A DNA stretch of 64,000 nt, taken from the NCBI RefSeq assembly GCF_023571765.1, contig NZ_JAMJXC010000001.1:124001-188000 (forward strand), given 5' to 3'. Numbering within the stretch: position 1 is the stretch's first letter; every line of letters begins with the position of its first letter. The notes below the pieces were generated by a model. It made no database searches and was not told the origin of the DNA. It was given only the letters and a program-made list of their open reading frames with translations. Shown piece after piece: positions 53,912 through 62,454 of this stretch. Made by a program: the position numbers and the translations under genes. The stretch comes from Xanthobacter aminoxidans (GTDB lineage: Bacteria; Pseudomonadota; Alphaproteobacteria; Rhizobiales; Xanthobacteraceae).

Positions 53912-54397
53912 ATGGCCGACCTCATCATCATTGCCTATGATTCCGAGGCCAAGGCGGAGGCCGCGCGGCAGGAGCTGCTCAAGCTCCAGAAGGAATATCT
54001 GATCGAGCTCGGCGACGCGGTGGTGGCGGTCCGTCAGGAAGACGGTTCGATCAAGCTGCACCAGATGATCAACACTACCGTCGCGGGCGCCGCTTCGGGC
54101 GGCCTGTGGGGCGGGCTCGTCGGCCTGCTGTTCCTCAACCCGCTGCTGGGCATGGCCATCGGCGCCGGTGCGGGCGCGCTCGCCGGCAAGTTCACCGATG
54201 TCGGCATCAATGACGACTTCATCAAGCAGGCGAGCTCGGCCCTCGGCCCGAACCAGGCGGCGCTATGCGTGCTGGTGGGCAAGGTGACCGCCGACAAGGT
54301 GGTGGCCGACATGGCGCAGTTCGGCGGTACCGTGCTGCAGACCAGCCTCTCCAAGGAGCAGGAAGAAAAGCTCCAGGCCGCGCTCAAGGGCGCCTGA
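53912..54397 (+). CDS. DUF1269 membrane protein
   Basis: 161 residues. Opens MADLIIIAYDSEAKAEAARQ, the signature of DUF1269. A Gly/Ala-rich hairpin of membrane segments (GGLWGGLVGLLFLNPLLGMA; IGAGAGALAGKFTDVGI) follows, then a small C-terminal domain (LCVLVGKVTADKVVADM). Function unknown; often stress-associated. Divergent from the peroxidase gene. Confidence 0.9.
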   Translation: MADLIIIAYDSEAKAEAARQELLKLQKEYLIELGDAVVAVRQEDGSIKLHQMINTTVAGAASGGLWGGLVGLLFLNPLLGMAIGAGAGALAGKFTDVGINDDFIKQASSALGPNQAALCVLVGKVTADKVVADMAQFGGTVLQTSLSKEQEEKLQAALKGA

Positions 54398-54409
54398 GCC
54401 CACGGAAAG

Positions 54410-54435
54410 GGGCGCCGTCCGAACGGGCGGCGCCC
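54410..54435. terminator. Bidirectional hairpin between convergent genes
   Basis: GGGCGCCG, 10-base loop, CGGCGCCC, between the DUF1269 stop (54397) and the GlxA-type stop (54438). No T-tract on either side, so efficiency is doubtful. Confidence 0.5.
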
Positions 54436-54437
54436 GC

Positions 54438-55373
54438 CTAATCCAGCCGCTGCCGCGCCAGCCACTGGCGCGGGGTGGTGCCGAGTTCCGCGCGGAAGGC
54501 GTTCCGCAGGGCCTGCGCGTCGGCAAAGCCGCAGCGCTGCGCGATGGCGTCGAGGCCGCGGACGCCCGAGGCCAGAAGATCCTGCGCCTGCGCCAGCCGC
54601 GCCCGCTTCAGCCAGTCGCCGAGGCTGCCGCCGGTGCGTGCGCGGATGTGGCGGGTGAGGCTGCGGCGGCTCATGCCCATGCGGACGGCGAGATCGTCCA
54701 GTGCGGGCGTCTGCGCGGGATCGGCCCGCAGGCTTTCCAGCAGATCGGTCACCTTCTTGTCGGCGGGTGTGGCGATGGTGGGCCGCGCGATGATCTGCGG
54801 CTGCGCGCCGGCCCGCTGCGGCGCGACCACGAGGTGGCGCGCCACCCGGTTCGCCTCTCCCACACCGGAGAGCCGCGCCATGAGGTGCAGGCAGCAATCG
54901 AGACCCGCCGCGATGCCGGCCGAGGTCAGGATCTGGCCTTCGTCCACGAACAGCGCCCCGGCATCCACCCGAACCGCGGGATAGCGTTTCGCGAAGGCCT
55001 GCGCCCGCGCCCAGTGCGTGGTGGCGCGCCGGCCGTCGAGGAGGCCGGCCTGCGCCAGCCCGAAGGCGCCGAGGCACAGGCCCACCACCAGCGCGCCGCG
55101 CGCTTCCGCCGCCTTGAGCTCCGCCACCAGCGCTTCCGGCACCGGCTCGTCCGCGTCCCGCCAGCCGGGGAGGATGACGACATCCGCCGCGCGGGCGGCG
55201 GACAGGGGATGCGGCGCCTCGATCACGAGACCACCGGTCGCCGAGAGGCGGGGCGCTTCGGCGCAGACATCGACGCTATGGCCCCCTGCGAGGAAGGGCT
55301 CGCCGAACACCGCGAGCGGCGTGGACAGCATGAAGGGGCTGATGCCGTCATAGGCGAGGATGGCGAGGCGCAT
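54438..55373 (-). CDS. GlxA-family AraC-type transcriptional regulator
   Basis: 311 residues. N-terminal DJ-1/PfpI-like domain (LAILAYDGISPFMLSTPLAV; LVVGLCLGAFGLAQAGLLDG with the nucleophile-elbow Cys) and C-terminal AraC double HTH (LAVRMGMSRRSLTRHIRART; LDAIAQRCGFADAQALRNAF). Sense ligands, often amines or betaines, are unknown here. Divergent from a cysteine hydrolase gene, which is its likely target. Confidence 0.92.
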   Translation of the reverse strand: MRLAILAYDGISPFMLSTPLAVFGEPFLAGGHSVDVCAEAPRLSATGGLVIEAPHPLSAARAADVVILPGWRDADEPVPEALVAELKAAEARGALVVGLCLGAFGLAQAGLLDGRRATTHWARAQAFAKRYPAVRVDAGALFVDEGQILTSAGIAAGLDCCLHLMARLSGVGEANRVARHLVVAPQRAGAQPQIIARPTIATPADKKVTDLLESLRADPAQTPALDDLAVRMGMSRRSLTRHIRARTGGSLGDWLKRARLAQAQDLLASGVRGLDAIAQRCGFADAQALRNAFRAELGTTPRQWLARQRLD

Positions 55374-55462
55374 TGGCCCGATTTACATTATTCTTGTCCA
55401 TCAGGCCACTGATCGCCCGCACCGCGCGGCTCTAGAAGAGGGGGCATTCACAGGAGCCAGTC

Positions 55463-55969
55463 ATGAGCCGCACCCTTCTCGTCATCGACATCCAGCAGGA
55501 TTATTTCCCCGGCGGCGTGCTGCCGCTCTGGCAGGCGGAGGAGACCGAGGCCCGCATCGTCGCCGCCATCGGCAAGGCGCGGGCGGCGGGCGACCGCATC
55601 GTGCTGGTGCGCCATGTCTCCACCGCACCGAAGGGCCTGTTCGCTGCGGACGGGCCGGGCATCGCCATCCGTCCGGCGATCCTTGCCGCGGCGGGGGATG
55701 CGCCCCTCGTCACCAAGCGCTTCGCCGATGCCTTCCAGGAGACGGACCTCGCCGCGCAGCTCGCCGGCACGGACGAGCTTCTCGTGTGCGGAATGATGAC
55801 GCAGAACTGCGTGGTCTTCACTGCCTTGTCGCGGAATGCGGACGGCTTTTCGGTGAAGGTGATCGGCGACCTGTGCACCGCCCCCATCGAGGTGGTGCAC
55901 CGCATCGCCCTCAACGCCATCGGCTCGAAGACGACGCTCGTCACGGCGGCCGAGGCGGGGCTGGCCTGA
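55463..55969 (+). CDS. Isochorismatase-like cysteine hydrolase
   Basis: 168 residues, preceded by CAGGAGCC. Catalytic triad of the family: Asp in LVIDIQQDYFP, Lys in LVTKRFADAF and Cys in GMMTQNCVVFTA. Relatives hydrolyse nicotinamide, N-carbamoyl amines or isochorismate. Paired head-to-head with the GlxA regulator. Confidence 0.9.
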   Translation: MSRTLLVIDIQQDYFPGGVLPLWQAEETEARIVAAIGKARAAGDRIVLVRHVSTAPKGLFAADGPGIAIRPAILAAAGDAPLVTKRFADAFQETDLAAQLAGTDELLVCGMMTQNCVVFTALSRNADGFSVKVIGDLCTAPIEVVHRIALNAIGSKTTLVTAAEAGLA

Positions 55970-56001
55970 GCCGCCGGCCGGGTGCGGCCGGCGCGGCCCA
56001 T

Positions 56002-56703
56002 TCAGGCGAGGGTGTCGACGAAGTGCGCGAAATTCTCCAGCGGCTCGCGCACCGTCTCGAAATTGTTCTCCGGCGCCGCAGGGTCGGCATAGCCGAGCGC
56101 CATGCCGCACAGGACCATCTCGCTGTCGGGAATTGCGAGGCGCCTGGCGATCACGGCGCCATACATCATGAAGGCGACCTGCGGGCAGGTGTGGAGGCCG
56201 ACGCCACGCGCGGCAATCATGATGTTCTGGAGGAACATGCCGTAGTCCAGCCAGGAGCCGCGCTCCAGTTCCCGGTCCATGGTGAAGATGAGGCCCACCG
56301 GCGCATCGAAGAACAGGAAGTTTCGGGCGTGCTGCGCCCGCATGCGTTCACTGTCGCCCTTGGCGATGCCCAGAGAACCATACAGGTCCCAGCCAACCTT
56401 GCGGCGCCGGGAGAGATAGGGCTCACGCCACTTGCGGGGATAGACGGGGAATTCCTCGGTCCCGTGGTCGCCGGCCATCGACAGGGCATGCAGCTCCTGC
56501 GTCAGCGCGGTGAGCGGCGTCCCCCGGAGCACCAGAACGCGCCAGGGCTGGACATTGGTGCCGGAGGGCGCGCGGGCGGCGATTTCCAGAATGCGCCCGA
56601 TGGTCTCGTCCGGCACTGGCGTTGGAAGGAAGGCGCGCATGGCGCGGCGGGAGAGGATCGCCTCCTCGGCGGAGAGGTCGGGCGCGGCAGGGGAATGAGT
56701 CAT
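56002..56703 (-). CDS. Nitroreductase-family FMN oxidoreductase
   Basis: 233 residues from ATG 56703; an upstream in-frame start adds 40 residues without protein character. FMN-binding RRAMRAFLPTPVP, ARAPSGTNVQPWRVLVLRG, and C-terminal LALGYADP-type motif (here MALGYADPAAPENN). Reduces nitroaromatics or quinones with NAD(P)H. Convergent with the cysteine hydrolase gene, 32 bp apart. Confidence 0.9.
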   Translation of the reverse strand: MTHSPAAPDLSAEEAILSRRAMRAFLPTPVPDETIGRILEIAARAPSGTNVQPWRVLVLRGTPLTALTQELHALSMAGDHGTEEFPVYPRKWREPYLSRRRKVGWDLYGSLGIAKGDSERMRAQHARNFLFFDAPVGLIFTMDRELERGSWLDYGMFLQNIMIAARGVGLHTCPQVAFMMYGAVIARRLAIPDSEMVLCGMALGYADPAAPENNFETVREPLENFAHFVDTLA

Positions 56704-56836
56704 CGGACGGCAGGTATCCACGAAGGTCGCGTATCCACGAAGGCTGCGCCGAACGATAGCGGCCTGCAGGCGGCCCTTGAAGTGGCCAGAGGCCCTTCGG
56801 CGGACCGACTTTCCAGATGCCACATTTGTGTTGGAG

Positions 56837-56868
56837 GGGCGGACCCGGTATGCGCCCCGGGTCCGCCC
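56837..56868 (-). terminator. Hairpin downstream of the TonB-dependent receptor gene
   Basis: Perfect 12-bp arms GGGCGGACCCGG / CCGGGTCCGCCC with an 8-base loop, 92 bp after the receptor stop. No T-tract follows on the minus strand. The remainder of the 256-bp gap (56704-56959) shows no gene. Confidence 0.5.
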
Positions 56869-56959
56869 TGAGAGCGGCGATCGAAGAGCCCCTGCGCCCG
56901 TCCGATCGCCCGATCACGCAGATGAAGCGCGCGCCCGCCGCCAGCAGGCGCGCCGCCGG

Positions 56960-59518
56960 TTAGAAGGTCGCCTTCAGGCCCGCATACGCGGAGAAGGGCT
57001 GGCCCGGCGACTGCATCTGCGGATTGTTGAGGCCAAGATATTCCGTGTCGAAGAAGGTGCCGTAGGTGGCGTAACGGGCATTGAACAGGTTGTTGATGTA
57101 GCCGAACACCTGGATGTTGTCCGTCACCTGATAGGAGGTGTGGATGTTGGCGACCCAGTATCCCGGCAGCATGGGCGCCTGATTGGCGTCGTCACCCACA
57201 TAATACTGACTGGAGACGGCTATCACGTCGCCGCCCAGCTTCCATTTCGGCGTCACCATGTAGTCGACGCCGAGCTTGAGGGTCTGGGTAGGGATGCCGG
57301 GGATGGTGTCGCCCGGTGTCACCAGAACCTGCCCGTCATTGGCATAGGGATTGTTGGGGGAGGCGAGATAGCCGGTGAACTGGTAGGTGGCGTTGAGATA
57401 GGCGTAGTTGGCGTAGAACTTCCACGGCCCGTTCACATACTGCATCTCCGCCTCGAAGCCCTCGCGGCGGGTGGCGGGCACGTTGGTGTAATAGCCGTAG
57501 CCGGTCTGCTGGCTGGCGAGGGACACGATGTCGTCGTCGCTGTCCACGCGATAGACGCCGAGCTTCCAGTTCACCTTGCCGCCGAACAGCATGCCGTTGC
57601 CGCGCAGGCCCACCTCGTAGGTGTGGGAGACCACTTGGTTGAGCGGCGGGTCCGCCACCAGCGAGTTCTCGAGCAGGCACGGCCGGTTGGGATCGGCGCA
57701 GTTCAGCTCCAGCGGGGTGGGCGCGCGGTTGGATTCCGAATAGCCGCCGTAGAGGGTGGCTTCCGGCGTGAGCTTGTAGGTGAGGCCGATGAGCGGGTTG
57801 ATGCGGGCGAAGGTGTAGTCGCCGTTGAGCTGCGGGCTCGTTCCGGTGCCGTCCTGCATGGAGATCTGCGCGATATTGAGGCGCGCGCCCATGGTCAGGG
57901 TGGCCCGGTCGGTCATGTCGAAGGCATTGGTGGCGTAGAGGCCGTAGTAACGGGTGCTCGCGTTGAGGTCCACCGGCAGGTAGAAGACCTGATACTGGTC
58001 CGGCAGCGAATAATTGGGGATGTTCTTCAGGTAGGTGCCGGTGCCCACCACCTGCAGGGTGTTGGTGTTGGTGATGCCCAGCTCCGTATTGGAGCGGAAA
58101 TTGATGTCGCTGGAATCGATGCTGCCGCCGACCACGAAGTAATTGTCGTGGCCCAGCAGCTTGTCGGTGCTGGTCGCCTGCACCGAGCCGCCATAGGTGG
58201 TGGTGTCGGTCCAGGTGCGGTTGATGACGCCGTAGAGCTGGTTGGGCCCGAGCGTGGTGAACGGGATGGTGTTGCCGTTCTGGTCATAGAGGACCATCTG
58301 GCTGCGGAACGCGGCATAGGCCGGGTTGGTGGCCGGGTTGCCGCCGCCGGGCGGACCGGTGAACTGGTCCTCCTCCAGGCACATCTTGGTGTTGCCGACG
58401 CCCGGATTCCACTTGTTGGAGCAGGCCTCCAGATCGGCGTCGTTGCCGTCCACGTGCGCCTGGCTGAACTTGCGGGCATAGAGGTTGCCTTGCAATTGCC
58501 AGGTATCGGTGAGGTCATACTTGCCATTCAGGGCCAGCATGCCGACGTTGTTCTCGGTGGTCTGCGGCCAGGTGTAGATGGAGTTCCAGTTCTGGTTCAG
58601 CATCTCCACCGGGGTCGGGCCGACCACGCCGAGATTGGTGGTGGCGGCGCTGGCGACGAGGTGGACCTCGGTTTTGTCGTTCTTCCAGCCGAGGTCGCCG
58701 TAGAAGCGCGCGAGGTCGGACGGCGATTGCAGGCGCCAGCCATCGGAATGCACGGCATCCGCCGCGACGTAGACGCCGAAGCCGTCCTTCTCGCCGCCAT
58801 ACTGGATGTTGCCGCCGATCTGGCCGTAAGACCCGCCCTGAATGCTGCCTTCGAAGCCGTGATAGTTGAAGCCGTTCTTCATCTGGATGGAGACGGCGCC
58901 GCCCAGTGCGTTGAGGCCGAAGGCGGGATTGTTGGAGAACACCTCGGCGCGGCTGATGGCGACCTCGGGGATGAGGTCCCAGTTCACCGTGTCGCCGAAG
59001 GCCTCGTTGAGGCGGATGCCGTTCTGGTAGACGGCGATGCCCTGCGGCGTGCCCTGGAGCGGGGAGGCGGCGAAGCCGCGGTAGCGGAAATCCTGGAAGA
59101 AGGCGTTGCCCTGCACGTCGGACGTGTTGGCGCTGGGCGTGTACTGGAACAGGCCGTCGGTGACGGCGAAGGAGTTCAGCCGGTCGAACTGGTCGGCGCC
59201 GATGATGGTGACGGCGCCGGGCACCTTGTCGGCATCGATGCCGGTGCCGGAGAGCGGGGTGGTGGCGACCACCTCCACCGTGCCGAGCTGGAGGGTGCCG
59301 GACGAATCACTCTGCTCCTGCGCGAGCGCCGGGAAGGCTGCCAGCAGCGCAACCGGCACGGCTGCGGCGGAAAGACCGAGCGCGATGGCCATGGCACGCC
59401 GCGAGGCGCCTGCCGAGGCCGTCTTGCCGGCTGTCGAGTGTCCGGGCGCCACGCGGCGGGAAACTACCCGCTGCGAATGTGCGCTCCGTGAGGCCCCGCT
59501 CTCGCGCTCCCCGTGCAT
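56960..59518 (-). CDS. TonB-dependent outer-membrane receptor
   Basis: 852 residues. A long N-terminal leader ends in a signal-peptide core (LGLSAAAVPVALLAAFPALA, cleavage before QEQ); ATG 59392 would give a conventional signal peptide length, but the first ATG has an AAAGGGG site. Plug domain: VPGAVTIIGADQFDRLNSFA and NAFFQDFRYRGFAASPLQGT. The rest is a beta-barrel, ending in the aromatic C-terminus PFSAYAGLKATF. Cargo unknown; siderophore, haem or an organic ligand. No obvious ligand-specific neighbour. Confidence 0.92.
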   Translation of the reverse strand: MHGERESGASRSAHSQRVVSRRVAPGHSTAGKTASAGASRRAMAIALGLSAAAVPVALLAAFPALAQEQSDSSGTLQLGTVEVVATTPLSGTGIDADKVPGAVTIIGADQFDRLNSFAVTDGLFQYTPSANTSDVQGNAFFQDFRYRGFAASPLQGTPQGIAVYQNGIRLNEAFGDTVNWDLIPEVAISRAEVFSNNPAFGLNALGGAVSIQMKNGFNYHGFEGSIQGGSYGQIGGNIQYGGEKDGFGVYVAADAVHSDGWRLQSPSDLARFYGDLGWKNDKTEVHLVASAATTNLGVVGPTPVEMLNQNWNSIYTWPQTTENNVGMLALNGKYDLTDTWQLQGNLYARKFSQAHVDGNDADLEACSNKWNPGVGNTKMCLEEDQFTGPPGGGNPATNPAYAAFRSQMVLYDQNGNTIPFTTLGPNQLYGVINRTWTDTTTYGGSVQATSTDKLLGHDNYFVVGGSIDSSDINFRSNTELGITNTNTLQVVGTGTYLKNIPNYSLPDQYQVFYLPVDLNASTRYYGLYATNAFDMTDRATLTMGARLNIAQISMQDGTGTSPQLNGDYTFARINPLIGLTYKLTPEATLYGGYSESNRAPTPLELNCADPNRPCLLENSLVADPPLNQVVSHTYEVGLRGNGMLFGGKVNWKLGVYRVDSDDDIVSLASQQTGYGYYTNVPATRREGFEAEMQYVNGPWKFYANYAYLNATYQFTGYLASPNNPYANDGQVLVTPGDTIPGIPTQTLKLGVDYMVTPKWKLGGDVIAVSSQYYVGDDANQAPMLPGYWVANIHTSYQVTDNIQVFGYINNLFNARYATYGTFFDTEYLGLNNPQMQSPGQPFSAYAGLKATF

Positions 59519-59917
59519 CGCCCGCCCCTTTCAGCCCTCGTCCGACCGGGGCCGTTTTTTTGGCGGTGTGACGTCGCCGCGATGACCCGCGCCGGGCGCC
59601 GGGAACCGTGTGGGTCGTCACACCAGAATTCTTCCACGATGAAACCATAAGCGCGCCCGAAGTGCCGTCAATCGGCCGCGCGGCTGAGAATCCTCTTAGG
59701 ATTTCAAGGTGTGTCTTCTAGGGAACGCTGCCAGGGAAAACGGGAAGATTCGGCAAAGAAAAACCGGGAACATTTGGCAATGCAGGCCGGCCCAGCCCGT
59801 TCGTCCCATCTTCAACGACTATAGGCCGGGCCGACAACGCTTGTCCCGTTCGATTCTTCTGCGCCGTCTGCGCGCGTGAACGACTGGCGGGGCGGGAAAA
59901 ACCGGCCCCGCGCCGCG
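59519..59917. other. 399-bp intergenic region upstream of the TonB-dependent receptor
   Basis: Contains a 9-bp inverted repeat GGTGTGACG (59563-59571) / CGTCACACC (59614-59622) enclosing 42 bp with a further CCGGGCGCCGGG dyad. This would fold as a long-stem leader on either strand, within the receptor's probable 5' region. No cobalamin-riboswitch box (GCCACTG type) was found. The part from 59640 to 59760 is AT-richer and includes GAAACCATAAGC and CTTAGGATTTCAAGG, possible promoter DNA. No gene is evident. Confidence 0.4.
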
Positions 59918-60706
59918 TCAGCCGGCGTCAGTCTCCGCCACATGGGCGACGATCCCCGTCCGGCCCGGCGCCACATGGTCGGCCATGGTGTGCCGGTCCG
60001 GGAAATCGCCGCCGTTCTGGGCGCGGAAGGGGATGGGCGTGTCCGTGAACAGCCCGCCGAGCCGCTGCCGCCAGCCGGCCTTCGCCGCCTCCACCTGCTC
60101 GGCGCTGGTGAAGCGCCCCGCGCCGTAGACGGCGTGGACGGGCAGCACGTCCATGCCCGGATAGAACAGGGCACCGTGGGTGAGGGGAAACAGCAACTGG
60201 TCGATGGGGCCGTTGATGCCGCGCGGCCCGTAGTCGGCGGCGGGGCCGCCCGTCAGCACGTTCACCAGCGCCCTCTTGCCCTTCAGGATGCCCTCGCCGT
60301 AGCGGTGCTCGTTGGTGCCGTTGCTGTAGCCATAGGCGAAGCCGAAGGCATAGACCCGCTCGATCCAGCCCTTGAGGATGGCGGGGACGCCATACCACCA
60401 GAGCGGAAACTGGAGGATCACGGCATCGGCGGCGAGGAGCTTTTCCTGCTCCGCCACCACATCGGGCGTCTGCCGGCCGGTGGCATAGGCGTGGCCCGAT
60501 TCGGCGACGAAAGAGAGCCGTTCCGGGTTGGCGCGGCTCGGGAAGTCGTCCGCGTCGTACACCGCCTTCCAGCGCATGCCGTAGAGATCGGACGTGAGAA
60601 TGCGGTGGCCTTCGGCGGCGAGCGTCTCCACCGTCACGTCCACCAGCTGGCGGGTGACGGAGGCGGGCTCGGGGTGGGCGAAGACCACGAGGACTGTCTT
60701 GGACAT
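59918..60706 (-). CDS. NAD(P)H:quinone oxidoreductase (flavodoxin-fold, NQO1/MdaB type)
   Basis: 262 residues from ATG 60706, with AGGGAGC upstream; a TTG at 60712 is less likely. Begins KTVLVVFAHPEPASVTRQLV; the FMN/substrate region is LQFPLWWYGVPAILKGWIER followed by VLTGGPAADYGPRG. Two-electron quinone reducer. Divergent from a LysR gene, its probable regulator. Confidence 0.9.
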   Translation of the reverse strand: MSKTVLVVFAHPEPASVTRQLVDVTVETLAAEGHRILTSDLYGMRWKAVYDADDFPSRANPERLSFVAESGHAYATGRQTPDVVAEQEKLLAADAVILQFPLWWYGVPAILKGWIERVYAFGFAYGYSNGTNEHRYGEGILKGKRALVNVLTGGPAADYGPRGINGPIDQLLFPLTHGALFYPGMDVLPVHAVYGAGRFTSAEQVEAAKAGWRQRLGGLFTDTPIPFRAQNGGDFPDRHTMADHVAPGRTGIVAHVAETDAG

Positions 60707-60818
60707 GACCAAAGCTCCCTGGCGCCCGCTGCGGCCGGAGTGGGCCGGTTCCGCGCGGGCGGCGACGCTTCGAAGCTAGGCCGCGTCATGCTATCTATGA
60801 AATCGCATCTCTTCTGAG

Positions 60819-60831
60819 TTGATATAATCAA
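60819..60831. promoter_or_regulatory. Probable LysR binding site
   Basis: TTGAT-ATA-ATCAA, an uninterrupted dyad ending one base before the LysR start codon at 60833, in the 126-bp gap shared with the quinone reductase gene. Position just at the regulator's own start suggests autorepression. Confidence 0.55.
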
Positions 60832-60832
60832 G

Positions 60833-61744
60833 ATGGATACCAGCCGCCTCGACCTCAATCTTCTGGTCACGCTGGAAGCGCTGCTCGCCGAGCGGAACGT
60901 GACGCGGGCGGCGGCGCGGCTGCATCTCAGCCAGCCGGCGGTGAGCGCGCAGCTCGCCCGCCTGCGCGACCTGTTCGACGATCCGCTACTGGTGCCGGCC
61001 CGGCGCGGCATGACGCCCACCGCCAAGGCGGTGGAACTCGCCGGCCCGCTGCGTGCCGCGCTGGACCAGTTGCGCACGACGCTGGAGGCCCGCGACTTCG
61101 ATCCGGCGACGGCGGATCTGACCGTCACCATCGCCTGCTCGGACTATATCCAGGCCGCGGTCGTCATGCCGCTGGTGGTGGCGCTGCGGGCGCAGGCACC
61201 GGGCGTGCGGGTGGCGGTCCGCCACCTGATGCCCGATCTGATCGAGCAGCAGCTCGCCTCCGGCGAGACCGATCTCGTGCTCACCACGCCCCAGCCGGCG
61301 CAGGCGCATCTGCGCGCGCAGCACCTGTTCGCGGAGACCTATGTGCTGATCGGCCGGCGCGGCCATCCGCGCCTGCGGCCTGGACTGTCCATCGAAGCCT
61401 ATGCCGAGCTGGAGCACGTGATCGTGTCGCCCAGCGGCGGCCATTTCCGCACTCCCGTGGATGAGGGCCTCGCCGCTTTGGGCCACCGGCGCAAGGTCGT
61501 GATGTCGGCCGCCTCGTTCCTGTTCATTCCGGAGATCGTCGCCGCGAGCGACCTGGTGGCGCTGGTGCCTCGCCGCCTGCTGCGCGATCCGCCCGCGCGG
61601 CTTGTTATGATCGATGTACCGTGGCTTGCCGAGGGGTTCGAGGTGAGCCTCATCTGGCACGAACGCACCCATGGCCATGCCGGCCAGCGCTGGCTGCGCG
61701 CCCTCATCGCCGAAGTCGCCGGCGCGGCGCCGTCCGCAGCCTAG
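60833..61744 (+). CDS. LysR-type transcriptional regulator
   Basis: 303 residues. HTH LEALLAERNVTRAAARLHLSQPAVSAQLARLRDLF followed by DPLLVPARRGMTPTAKA, the NodD/LinR-like variety. C-terminal periplasmic-binding-like sensor. Divergent from the quinone reductase gene. Its stop overlaps that of the tetR gene by four bases, tail to tail. Confidence 0.92.
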   Translation: MDTSRLDLNLLVTLEALLAERNVTRAAARLHLSQPAVSAQLARLRDLFDDPLLVPARRGMTPTAKAVELAGPLRAALDQLRTTLEARDFDPATADLTVTIACSDYIQAAVVMPLVVALRAQAPGVRVAVRHLMPDLIEQQLASGETDLVLTTPQPAQAHLRAQHLFAETYVLIGRRGHPRLRPGLSIEAYAELEHVIVSPSGGHFRTPVDEGLAALGHRRKVVMSAASFLFIPEIVAASDLVALVPRRLLRDPPARLVMIDVPWLAEGFEVSLIWHERTHGHAGQRWLRALIAEVAGAAPSAA

Positions 61745-62370
61745 GCCGCGCCCGTCGTGGTGTGCCGGGCGACCTCGGCGATGGCCATGTCCAAAGCGAT
61801 GCGCAGCGGCTCGCCCGAGCGCGCGGTCTTGGCGAGCAGCAGCCCGCCCTGCACGGCGCTCAGCACGGCGATGCCGAGGGAATGCGGATCGGCGGACGGG
61901 CCGATCTCGCCGCGCGCCTGCATCCGCGCGAAGCCCAGTTCCAGAAGGCCGCTCCATTTCGCGAAGCCGGCGGCGCAATCGAGCCGCGCGGTCTCGAAAT
62001 CGTTGGACACCTCGCTCGCCAGCGACCCCAGCGGACAGCCGGTGGTGCCGCCCGCCGCATTGATCGCCAGCAGCGCGTCGCGCCAGCGCCTGAGGGCGTA
62101 AAGGGAATCGAGCGTGCCGAGGTGCGGATCCTGGGCGGCAAGCACGCGCTCCGTCTGGAAGCGGATCACCTCCAGCACCAGCGCATTCTTGTCGGAGAAG
62201 TAATGGTAGAGCTGTGACTTGCTGAACCCGCCCGCCTCCATCACGTCGTCGAGGCTGGTGCGCTCGGCGCCGTGGGCGTGGATGAGGTCCGCCGCCGTCT
62301 CGATGATGCGGGCGCGGGTGGCGGCACCACGGCGGGTGAGAGCAGGTGGGGGAGTCGGCGTCTTCGACAT
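61741..62370 (-). CDS. TetR-family transcriptional repressor
   Basis: 209 residues. N-terminal HTH: TRARIIETAADLIHAHGAER then TSLDDVMEAGGFSKSQLYHYFSDKNAL. C-terminal ligand domain with GCPLGSLASEVS, typical of the LmrA/YxaF-type group. Divergent from a peroxiredoxin-like gene; two identical-pattern operators lie between them. Confidence 0.92.
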   Translation of the reverse strand: MSKTPTPPPALTRRGAATRARIIETAADLIHAHGAERTSLDDVMEAGGFSKSQLYHYFSDKNALVLEVIRFQTERVLAAQDPHLGTLDSLYALRRWRDALLAINAAGGTTGCPLGSLASEVSNDFETARLDCAAGFAKWSGLLELGFARMQARGEIGPSADPHSLGIAVLSAVQGGLLLAKTARSGEPLRIALDMAIAEVARHTTTGAA

Positions 62371-62389
62371 GGGGCAAGCCTAACCGAAC

Positions 62390-62438
62390 TGGACTTGACA
62401 GTCCAATTCCGCTCTGACGGCTTGGACCGACAAGTCCA
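62390..62438. promoter_or_regulatory. Twin TetR operators overlapping a -35 box
   Basis: Two dyads of the form TGGAC-N6-GTCCA, at 62390-62405 (TGGACTTGACAGTCCA, fully palindromic) and 62423-62438 (TGGACCGACAAGTCCA). They are 33 bp apart centre to centre, three helical turns. The first contains TTGACA (62395-62400), a consensus -35 box reading toward the peroxiredoxin-like gene, so binding would block it. Confidence 0.8.
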
Positions 62439-62454
62439 GTTCAAGGAGCTGTCC

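Noticed and set aside
56777-59491. 904-codon open frame on the plus strand
   Set aside because: It is antisense to the TonB-dependent receptor, whose plug and barrel motifs are clear; the plus-strand product is a low-complexity Gly/Val/His-rich shadow.
59519-59700. Cobalamin or TPP riboswitch upstream of the receptor
   Set aside because: No conserved box sequence or expected multi-helix order was found.
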